A stretch of 8,869 nt of DNA, from contig JASBSH010000378.1 of NCBI GenBank assembly GCA_030149025.1, positions 1-8,869 on the forward strand. The letters run 5' to 3'. Source of the DNA: Actinomycetales bacterium (GTDB taxonomy: Bacteria > Actinomycetota > Actinomycetes > Actinomycetales > BWSM-131). The position numbers were made by a program, and so were the translations under genes. Numbering within the stretch: position 1 is the stretch's first letter; each line of letters opens with the position of its first letter. The notes beneath the pieces are model-generated. The model was not told the origin of the DNA and searched no databases. It was given only the letters and a program-made list of their open reading frames with translations. Positions 1 to 5,558 of this stretch are shown here, in pieces.

Positions 1-549
1 GAGGTCCTCGGCCTGCCGATGCTGGTGGTCGCCGTTGTCGGCCTCATCGTGAACCTGATCTCGTTCCGGCTGCTGATGGCCGGGTCGAGGGAGAGCCTCA
101 ACCTCAAGGGCGCCTACCTCGAGGTGCTTTCGGACATGCTCGGCTCGATCGGCGTGATCATCGGCGCGATCCTGATCACCGTCACCGGCTTCCGCTACAT
201 CGACGTCATCGTGGCGGTCGCGATCGGCCTGCTGATCCTGCCGCGTACCTGGCGGCTGATGTGCCAGGCCCTGCGCATCCTGATGGAGGTCGCACCCCCC
301 GGGGTCGACGTCGTGGCCGCCGCCCGGCAGCTGCGCGAGGTGCCTGGGGTCCGTACGATCCACGACCTGCACATCTGGACGGTCACCAGCGGCATCGAAG
401 CAGCAAGCGTCCACGTGGTGGTCGAGGACGACACCGACTGGCACGGCGTGCTGGACCGGACCCGGCAGATTCTCATGGAGAACTACGGCGTCACCCATCC
501 GACCATCCAGCTCGAGCCCGACCAACACATCGAGCAACCAGCCTGTTAA
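1..549 (+). CDS. Cation diffusion facilitator (CzcD/ZitB-like) metal exporter, 3' end only
   Basis: The gene runs off the left edge; 182 C-terminal residues are present, read in frame from base 1 to TAA at 547-549. CDF proteins are proton-coupled exporters of Zn(II), Co(II), Cd(II) and similar ions in the cytoplasmic membrane. Two hydrophobic segments (about window residues 7-27 and 46-85, the latter holding TM5 and TM6) are followed by a soluble C-terminal domain with the typical HDLHIWTVTSG stretch (121-131), which forms the ferredoxin-like cytoplasmic domain. In TM5 the usual HxxxD metal pair appears as E41-VLS-D45, so Glu replaces His. The protein ends THPTIQLEP followed by a short tail ending in Cys. 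It points toward merB (convergent), so it is not part of the mer operon, although a metal exporter beside it fits a metal-resistance region. The family call is firm; the metal is not determinable. Confidence 0.9.
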   Translation, partial: EVLGLPMLVVAVVGLIVNLISFRLLMAGSRESLNLKGAYLEVLSDMLGSIGVIIGAILITVTGFRYIDVIVAVAIGLLILPRTWRLMCQALRILMEVAPPGVDVVAAARQLREVPGVRTIHDLHIWTVTSGIEAASVHVVVEDDTDWHGVLDRTRQILMENYGVTHPTIQLEPDQHIEQPAC

Positions 550-556
550 TGCGCTG

Positions 557-570
557 GGGTCGACGGACCC
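557..570. terminator. Short hairpin just after the CDF stop codon
   Basis: GGGTC (557-561) and GACCC (566-570) form a 5-bp stem with loop GACG, eight bases after the CDF stop. There is no T-run after it, so this is only a weak candidate for a transcription end. Confidence 0.2.
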
Positions 571-723
571 ATGGCGGCCCGGGACCTTATGGGCGAGTCG
601 GCCGCTGGCGGACGGACGTCGATGCGGACCCCTCGTCCGGCTGACGAGGCCCTGCAAGCGGACCCTTCCCAGATGGTCGGCAAACGCGACGGAGGGCCCC
701 GACTCAGCCAAGGAACGCAGGTT

Positions 724-744
724 CGCTGCAGTCGTACTGCAGCG
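724..744. repeat. Perfect 9-bp inverted repeat (hairpin)
   Basis: CGCTGCAGT (724-732) and ACTGCAGCG (736-744) are perfect reverse complements around a 3-base centre CGT. In RNA it would form a stable stem, opening the inner T-A pair to give a 5-base loop. It is the strongest dyad in the CDF-merB gap. No T-run follows on either strand, so a protein-binding site or a T-less bidirectional terminator are both possible. Confidence 0.5.
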
Positions 745-952
745 CCAGTAGCCGGACGTATGGGAGCGAAGGGTCGGGTGCCGGAGACCACTTCTCTGCG
801 CACCCGGAGCCCGCGGTCCCCAGCAGACGGCCGTAGGACTTCGCCTCATACGAAGCCAAGAGCTGGTCGCCGCGGCCATCGGCAGCGGTGCTGGCACTGT
901 GTCCCATGCGCTACGGCCCCTCGCCCGACCCACGGGGAGTCGACAATTCCTC

Positions 953-967
953 GGTGGCCAGGCCACC
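953..967. repeat. Interrupted palindrome downstream of merB
   Basis: GGTGGCC (953-959) and GGCCACC (961-967) flank a single A. As RNA this would form a 5-bp GGTGG/CCACC stem with a CCAGG loop, about 115 bases past the merB stop. It could be a weak transcription end for the minus-strand operon, but no T-run follows. Confidence 0.25.
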
Positions 968-1080
968 TCGGGCACAACGCTCGTCGAGGGCTCCGGGGGC
1001 CCAACTGCGCGCCGGCCGCTGTGCAGTTCCCGCGGCTGCCACATGGATCACCTGCGTGGGCACCGCCTCGTCAAGCACCG

Positions 1081-1734
1081 TCAGCAGCACCCCTCGGAGG
1101 TGTCGCCTGGGCTGGCCGATCCTTGCTCGAGCATGCTCGTGGCCATGGTGACGGCAAGCCGGTAGGCGTCCTCGACGGACAGGACCTCTCCACCGGGATG
1201 GTTGTCCAACCAGGGCTGAGCATCGTCGGCGGAGGCGAAGAAGTGGACCTGGTTGCAGAACGCCGAGCGCACCGAGCTCATGTCGGCGGGGTTCACCAAG
1301 GACACCACGGCCGTGGCAGGTTCGACGTCCGCGACCGCATCAGCACCGATACGGACACGCACCGGCGTTCCACTCGTCGGGGAGACCGACTCGACCACCG
1401 CCGTCTTGTCCAGCAGGGCGGGGAACAGCAGGGTGTCCAGCGCACACCAGGTGTACAGCTGTACACCGTCGACGGAGAAGCGGTGACGAGTCGCCCGCAG
1501 GGTCAGGCCCTGACCGACGATCCGCCCGTCCTCGTCGTACTCGGTGTCGGGGACCGCCGCCAATGCCTGGCGCACGTCCTCCGTGGGCCGCCCGGTCGCG
1601 GCGGCGAGCTCGGCAATGGCGACCGGTTCTCCTTCGGCGAGCAGCTTCATCAACGGCAGCCACAGCGCGGGCTGCAGACCCGCCCTCTCGGCCGAGTTCA
1701 AGCGGTTGGTCAGCTCTTCGGCAGTGCCGGACAT
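1081..1734 (-). CDS. merB: Organomercurial (alkylmercury) lyase MerB
   Basis: This 217-residue protein matches MerB in length and along its whole length in motifs. MerB protonolyses the carbon-mercury bond of organomercurials in the cytoplasm and releases Hg(II) for MerA. The catalytic set is intact: Cys97 and Asp100 in LYTWCALDTLLFPAL and Cys160 in SAFCNQVHFFAS, equivalent to Cys96, Asp99 and Cys159 of the plasmid R831b enzyme. EYDEDGRIVGQGLTLR (65-80) is also typical. The start is set by GAAGGA about eight bases before the ATG. The protein ends in a Cys-Cys pair (216-217), which I do not associate with classical MerB. It is the last gene of the minus-strand operon, 49 bases after the frameshifted membrane-protein gene, so it is probably cotranscribed from the merA promoter. 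Confidence 0.96.
   Translation of the reverse strand: MSGTAEELTNRLNSAERAGLQPALWLPLMKLLAEGEPVAIAELAAATGRPTEDVRQALAAVPDTEYDEDGRIVGQGLTLRATRHRFSVDGVQLYTWCALDTLLFPALLDKTAVVESVSPTSGTPVRVRIGADAVADVEPATAVVSLVNPADMSSVRSAFCNQVHFFASADDAQPWLDNHPGGEVLSVEDAYRLAVTMATSMLEQGSASPGDTSEGCC
1450..1467. repeat. 18-bp perfect palindrome inside merB
   Basis: GGTGTACAGCTGTACACC is its own reverse complement. It lies within merB codons for VQLYT, just before the catalytic Cys97. Its core GTAC-N4-GTAC has the same half-site spacing as the merO operator of Tn501/Tn21. I see no promoter boxes around it, so it may be a by-product of codon choice. Confidence 0.6.
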
Positions 1735-1783
1735 TCGTCGTCCTTCGATCGCGTTGCGGTGCGGCGTGTACTCGGGCTGCGGC

Positions 1784-2269
1784 TCACGGACGGTGACCCG
1801 TGGCGGTCCAACCGGCTTCGATGACGGCTGCGACGGCGAGGCCGAACACGAGGTGGGCGAGGATGTCGCCGGCGTACGTCACCAGCGGGTGGTCGAGGTT
1901 GGGGCGCTGAAGCCGAACCCCGGGGTCATCAGCCCGTCGGCAACCACGCTCATCGCCGCACCCGCGGTCAGCCCCGCTGCGGCCGGTCCCAGGCCGGTGC
2001 GGCGGCGGAGCAAGGGGTACAGCGGTGCCCACTGGATGGCCAGGCCGTAGTGAAAGACGAGGCTGAGCCGGTTCAGCTGCTGTTCGGTGAGCTCCAGTCC
2101 GAAGACCGCGGTCAGCTTCTCGGCGGCGATCCGGTAGGGCGCGCCCGGTCGGGCCGCGTCCTTCCCGGGCGCGTGCCGCCGGCGACTCGAGCTCGTACAG
2201 CTTCGTGCTGACCGGTTCCATCGCCTTGGTCCCGACATAGCCGGCGGCGGCCGCCAGCGTCAGATCCAT
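1784..2269 (-). pseudogene. Small membrane protein (possibly DUF1440/YagU-like), interrupted by two compensating frameshifts
   Basis: Reading from ATG at 2269 gives MDLTLAAAAGYVGTKAMEP and on through KLYELES, then the sensible sequence jumps frame at the CCCGGG run near 2164-2169 (one extra base). It continues as GAPYRIAAEKLTAVFGLEL through ADGLMTPGFGFSAP, then returns to the first frame at the GGGG run 1901-1904 (one missing base) and ends NLDHPLVTYAGDILAHLVFG to TGA at 1784-1786. The repaired product is about 160 residues with three or four hydrophobic segments. The pattern and the late 'aHLvfG' segment recall DUF1440/YagU-like membrane proteins, a tentative call. A GTG at 2377 overlapping the preceding stop (GTGA), in frame and G/C-rich at third positions, is an alternative translationally coupled start adding 36 residues. 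It may be a true pseudogene or contain two homopolymer sequencing errors. Its role in mercury resistance is unknown. Confidence 0.7.
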
Positions 2270-2373
2270 CAGGGCGCGGGTCGGTCTCCGGCCGATCCCT
2301 TCGGAGGGCGGGCAGGTGCGGCGGAGCGACACAGGGACGTCGACCGGGCTCCGCCGCGCCGGTTCTGCGTCGG

Positions 2374-3723
2374 TCACAGGTCCAGCGCTTCCAGCCCGGT
2401 GAGGTAGCCCTCGGTGTACGTGGGGAACTGGGCGACCTGGTCGAGCAGGACGTCGATGGCGACGCCGGCGCGGATGGCCAGCGATGCCTGGTGGATCCAC
2501 TCCCCGGCCCGCGGCGCGACGGCCCACGCGCCGAGCAGGACGCGGCGGCCGGGGTCGGCCAGCAGACCGAGGTGGCCGCGGGGGGCGCGCTCGTAGGTCC
2601 AGGGCCGGGCGATGGCCCGGGCCAGGTCCACCTCAGCGGTGACCGTCCGCAGGCCCCGGTCTCGGGCCTGGGCCTGGGTGAGCCCGGCGGCGGCGATCTC
2701 GGGGTCGGCGAACACCACCCGAGGAATGCCGTCGTAGCGGGCAGGGTGGGGCCGGCCGAGGATGGCGTCGGCGACGATGCGGCCCTGGTACTTGGCGACG
2801 TGGGTGAAGGGCAGCACGGCGGTGACGTCACCGATCGCCCAGACCCCGTCGGCGGCCAGGCAGTGCTCGTCGACGAGCACCTCGCCCCGCTCCCCCAGTT
2901 CGACCCCCACCTCGGCCAGCCCCAGACCGGCGGTGCGGGGGATGCGGCCGGTGGCGAGGATGACGACATCGCCGTGGGCGGAGGTGTCGTCGTCCAGCGC
3001 CAGGACGTTGTGGGCGCCCTCGCGGTGCGCCTTCCTCGGGCTCGTGCCGGTCCGCACGTCGACACCGGACTCCCGAAGGTAGGCCTCTGCGAGGTCGCCG
3101 ACGCGTGGCTCCTCCCGGCCCAGAAGTCGTTCTCCGCGCTGGACGAGGGTGACCTTCACGCCGAAGCGGGCCAGAAACTGGGCGGTCTCCACCCCGGCGG
3201 CGCTGCCGCCGACGATGATCGCACGGGCCGGGAGATCGGTGGCGGTGTAGGTCTCCCGGTTGGTCCAGGTGATGACGTCGTCCAGGCCGTCGATGGGTGG
3301 GATCCGGGCGTCGGAGCCGGTGGCAACGATCAGGTGGTCGGCGGTGAGCTCCCGGCCGTCGACGACGACGCGCCCCGGGCCGGCGATGCCGGCCTCGCCC
3401 TTCAGCACCAGCGCATCCTGTTTGGCGTAGCCGGCGACCTGGCGGGCGTCGTCGAGGTGGCGGGCCATGTAGTCGCGGTACTCGCGGGCTTCCGGCCAGT
3501 CCAGCTGCGCACCGCCCACCCCGGCGGCGCGGTCGACCTCACCGGCGGCGTCGGGCGGCCGCAAGACCGTCTTCGACGGGATGCAGGCCCAGTAGGAGCA
3601 CTCGCCGCCGATGAGCTCCCGTTCGACGACGGCCACGCGCTTGCCTGCGGCCAGCAGCCGGCTGGCGGCGACCTCACCGCCCGGACCCATGCCCAGGACG
3701 GCGACGTCGACATGCTCGCTCAC
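2374..3723 (-). CDS. FAD/NAD(P)-dependent disulfide oxidoreductase, class I (MerA/dihydrolipoamide dehydrogenase-like)
   Basis: This 449-residue flavoprotein belongs to the class I pyridine nucleotide-disulfide oxidoreductases, which pass electrons from NAD(P)H through FAD to a redox-active Cys pair. Visible in order are the FAD dinucleotide fold (GMGPGG, residues 11-16), the active-site pair Cys42/Cys47 in GGECSYWACIPSK, a second nucleotide fold (IIVGGSAAGVETAQFLARFG), the FAD motif WAIGDVTAV and the C-terminal dimer domain. The pair is CSYWAC rather than the CVNVGC of the neighbouring MerA. There is no C-terminal Cys-Cys and no HMA domain, so I do not call it mercuric reductase. Near the C-terminus, the His of the dihydrolipoamide dehydrogenase HPT..E motif is Phe433 (QFPTYTE). 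The GTG start at 3723 has a strong GGAAGGAG six bases upstream. It overlaps the ccdA-like gene end by 50 bases and is coupled (GTGA) to the next frame. Substrate unknown; a thioredoxin-like or low-molecular-weight disulfide is possible. Confidence 0.88.
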   Translation of the reverse strand: MSEHVDVAVLGMGPGGEVAASRLLAAGKRVAVVERELIGGECSYWACIPSKTVLRPPDAAGEVDRAAGVGGAQLDWPEAREYRDYMARHLDDARQVAGYAKQDALVLKGEAGIAGPGRVVVDGRELTADHLIVATGSDARIPPIDGLDDVITWTNRETYTATDLPARAIIVGGSAAGVETAQFLARFGVKVTLVQRGERLLGREEPRVGDLAEAYLRESGVDVRTGTSPRKAHREGAHNVLALDDDTSAHGDVVILATGRIPRTAGLGLAEVGVELGERGEVLVDEHCLAADGVWAIGDVTAVLPFTHVAKYQGRIVADAILGRPHPARYDGIPRVVFADPEIAAAGLTQAQARDRGLRTVTAEVDLARAIARPWTYERAPRGHLGLLADPGRRVLLGAWAVAPRAGEWIHQASLAIRAGVAIDVLLDQVAQFPTYTEGYLTGLEALDL

Positions 3724-4780
3724 GCGGTGCTCCTTCCAGTTGGCTCGTCCCGACCACGGTCGTAGGGGCGGAGCACATCGGGTGTCGGGGACAGGACGTC
3801 TGGATCGCTCGGCTGACGGCGCTCGGCGGGGCGGGCGGTACGGTCCCCGATGATTTCCCGACCTGGGCCGTCGAGCAGCGGGCATCCGGTTCGGCTTCCG
3901 CGGGCCGGCCCGTTGCCGAGCCGGTGTCCGACGCCCGCTGCGTCCGGCGGCGCCAGAGGAGCAGTACAACCGCGACCAGGACGAGACCGAGTGACACCGG
4001 GACGAACCACAGGAAGATCGGTTCCAGCAGAGCCCGTGCCTTGGTGGCCGCCGCGGTGACGCGCTGGTTCAGAGCCTGGACTGCGGAGGTGTCGCGCACG
4101 CCGACGAGGTTGGTCACGACCAGGTAGGCCCCTGAGAGCGCCAGCAGGACGCCGGACAACGGCTCCATGACCGGTAGTGTGCGGCGCAGCGAGGTGGACA
4201 GGGCCGAACCGGCGAGGGCGGTCGATACGGCCAGCGACGTCAGCAGGGTCACCGCTCCTGTGGCGTAAGCCGCCAGGACGGCGGCCATGCCCGCAAGGTT
4301 CCCAGTGGCCAGCGCCTGCGCGACCACGGCGAGCAGGATGGCGATCGTGCAGGCGACCGACGCGATGGCGTAGCCGGCGCCGAAGGCCACGAGCCGGGAG
4401 GGGTCTCGGCTGGCTCCCGGGTGCAGCTTCTGCAGGCTTCCCAGCCGGCCCACAGACAGGCGGCGACCGGCCAACACTGCCACGCCGGCCCCGACCAGTA
4501 CGAGCCCAACTAGCAACGCCGCAGCGGGGACGAATCGGACCAGGGAGCGCAGCCCGAGGGCGACCAGCAAACCCGCCGTCATCAGCACCCCGGCGAACCC
4601 GGCGCTCACCGCCCCGCCGGTAACAAGCCCCCGCCACAGCGGGTTCGGCACCGTGGCCGGACCGCGGCGCTCCTCGTCGCCGAGCTGGTAGCCGAAGAAC
4701 GCCGGCAGCAGCCCGAACCCGCACGGGTTCATCGGCGAGACCAAGCCGGCGCCGAAGGCGAAGGCGAGCACGGCGGTCAC
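3674..4780 (-). CDS. CcdA/DsbD-type transmembrane thiol-disulfide transporter
   Basis: A 368-residue integral membrane protein of the CcdA family, which carries reducing equivalents from cytoplasmic thioredoxin across the membrane to extracytoplasmic thioredoxin-like partners. The two family cysteines are present: Cys20 in SPMNPCGFGLLPAF (first segment) and Cys144 in GYAIASVACTIAILLAVV (fourth segment). Further hydrophobic segments lie around residues 52-75, 83-105, 163-190, 205-226 and 255-276. The GTG start at 4780 overlaps the stop of the preceding thioredoxin-like gene (GTGA), implying translational coupling and a functional pair. After the last membrane segment (LLLWRRRTQR) a Pro/Ser/Arg-rich tail of about 90 residues runs to TGA at 3674-3676 and overlaps the next gene by 50 bases. 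Third-position G/C stays high until the last 25 or so codons, so most of the tail is probably translated. Its role within a mer operon is inferred, not known. Confidence 0.88.
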   Translation of the reverse strand: MTAVLAFAFGAGLVSPMNPCGFGLLPAFFGYQLGDEERRGPATVPNPLWRGLVTGGAVSAGFAGVLMTAGLLVALGLRSLVRFVPAAALLVGLVLVGAGVAVLAGRRLSVGRLGSLQKLHPGASRDPSRLVAFGAGYAIASVACTIAILLAVVAQALATGNLAGMAAVLAAYATGAVTLLTSLAVSTALAGSALSTSLRRTLPVMEPLSGVLLALSGAYLVVTNLVGVRDTSAVQALNQRVTAAATKARALLEPIFLWFVPVSLGLVLVAVVLLLWRRRTQRASDTGSATGRPAEAEPDARCSTAQVGKSSGTVPPAPPSAVSRAIQTSCPRHPMCSAPTTVVGTSQLEGAPRERACRRRRPGHGSGR

Positions 4781-5436
4781 GCCTGTGCCCCCGCGGCGAT
4801 CAGTGCGTCGGTCAACGCCTGCTCGTCCACCGGGCCGCGGTAGACGATCTCGCCGTTGCGGTCGACGACCAGCACGCTGGCCGACATCGAGAACGCGTCG
4901 AAGCGGGTGGTCAGCGTGCTCTGCGGATCCAGCGCCAGTTGGAAGTCCCGGGCCCCGGACTGGCCCACGAAGTCCTCCAACCTGGCCCGATCGGCGGTGG
5001 GGTCGGAGGCCACGGCGAGGGCTGCCACGTCGGCGAAGCGCTCCTGCAGGCCGGCGATCGTGCGGGTGTCTGGGATGCAGGTCGGGCACAGATCGATGAA
5101 GGTCAGGATCGTGGGACTGCCGTTGGGCATCTGGAAGGCCCCGCCGGAGAGCGTGGGGACGGTGAACAAGGGAACCTGGTCCCCTACCTGCGGCCGGTCA
5201 CTCCCCGCCCTCTCGCCGCTCGCCGCGCCGCCGTCGAGGTCGGCGCCGGAGGTCACCCCGGCATCGGGGCGGTCCAGACAGGTGACCGCCACGGCGCCGA
5301 GCAGGATGAGCGGCACGCCCACCGCCAGGGCCACCCACCAGCGGACACGGGTCCTTCTTTCGGGGGCCGATGACGGCGTCGAAGCGGTGGGCCGACAGGG
5401 GGCCGACGGGCCGCCCCCGTGGTTCTGCTGGGGCAT
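4777..5436 (-). CDS. Membrane-anchored thioredoxin-like (TlpA/redoxin-type) protein
   Basis: A 219-residue protein with a short cytoplasmic N-terminus, one membrane anchor (about 33-54, WWVALAVGVPLILLGAVAV), a Gly/Asp/Ser-rich linker and a thioredoxin-fold domain outside the membrane. The domain opens with VGDQVPLFTVPTLSGG, carries the active-site CPTC (Cys117, Cys120) in LTFIDLCPTCIPDT, and ends with SASVLVVDRNGEIVYRGPVD, the usual TlpA strand pair. Such proteins reduce disulfides or bind metals on the outer face of the membrane and receive electrons from CcdA, encoded next and overlapping by four bases. I chose the ATG at 5436 because GAGGAA lies just upstream; an in-frame GTG at 5469 has no ribosome binding site. 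The gene follows merA by 122 bases on the same strand. Some members of this family are annotated SCO1/SenC- or AhpC-like; the exact partner is unknown. Confidence 0.87.
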   Translation of the reverse strand: MPQQNHGGGPSAPCRPTASTPSSAPERRTRVRWWVALAVGVPLILLGAVAVTCLDRPDAGVTSGADLDGGAASGERAGSDRPQVGDQVPLFTVPTLSGGAFQMPNGSPTILTFIDLCPTCIPDTRTIAGLQERFADVAALAVASDPTADRARLEDFVGQSGARDFQLALDPQSTLTTRFDAFSMSASVLVVDRNGEIVYRGPVDEQALTDALIAAGAQA

Positions 5437-5479
5437 TCGATTCCTCACGTACGTCGCACGACGATGCACGGCAGGGGTG

Positions 5480-5519
5480 GGTCGGCGCGACAGCCGGCGA
5501 ACTCACCGGCGGGCCGACC
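5480..5519 (-). other. Nested hairpin in the merA to thioredoxin-like gene gap
   Basis: GGTCGGC (5480-5486) pairs with GCCGACC (5513-5519), and inside it GCCGG (5493-5497) pairs with CCGGC (5506-5510). It sits about 40 bases past the merA stop. No T-run follows, so it may set relative mRNA stability or partly terminate after merA rather than end the operon. Confidence 0.4.
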
Positions 5520-5558
5520 ACGGGGTGACAGCGAGCTGTTGCGCACCGCCTAGACCGG

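Larger units (their letters stand above)
550..1080. other. Intergenic region between the CDF gene and merB; no confident gene
   Basis: These 531 bases separate two convergent genes. I see no tRNA, no recognisable protein domain and no ORF with a ribosome binding site. Two minus-strand ORFs (704-907, and 911-1090 overlapping the merB stop) have roughly 75% G/C at third positions, lower than neighbouring genes, and resemble nothing I know. The region holds several short inverted repeats, listed separately where notable. It may hold decayed sequence or transcription ends of both genes. Confidence 0.5.

Noticed and set aside
704..907. Minus-strand ORF of 67 codons in the CDF-merB gap
   Set aside because: Third-position G/C is only about 76%, there is no ribosome binding site and no recognisable motif; kept as unassigned intergenic sequence.
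911..1090. Minus-strand GTG ORF of 59 codons overlapping the merB stop
   Set aside because: The overlap is suggestive of coupling, but codon bias is weak and the product looks like nothing known.
571..1824. Long plus-strand ORF (417 codons) over merB
   Set aside because: The merB strand carries an intact catalytic set and ribosome binding site; this is the complement in a GC-rich frame.
2374..3723. Calling the second flavoprotein MerA
   Set aside because: It lacks the C-terminal Cys-Cys and has CSYWAC instead of CVNVGC; the gene at 5559-6950 is the real merA.
2491..3765. Long plus-strand ORF over the flavoprotein gene
   Set aside because: Gly/Asp/Val-rich antisense shadow of a clear FAD oxidoreductase.
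5437..5469. Upstream GTG start for the thioredoxin-like protein
   Set aside because: There is no ribosome binding site before 5469, while the ATG at 5436 has GAGGAA directly upstream.
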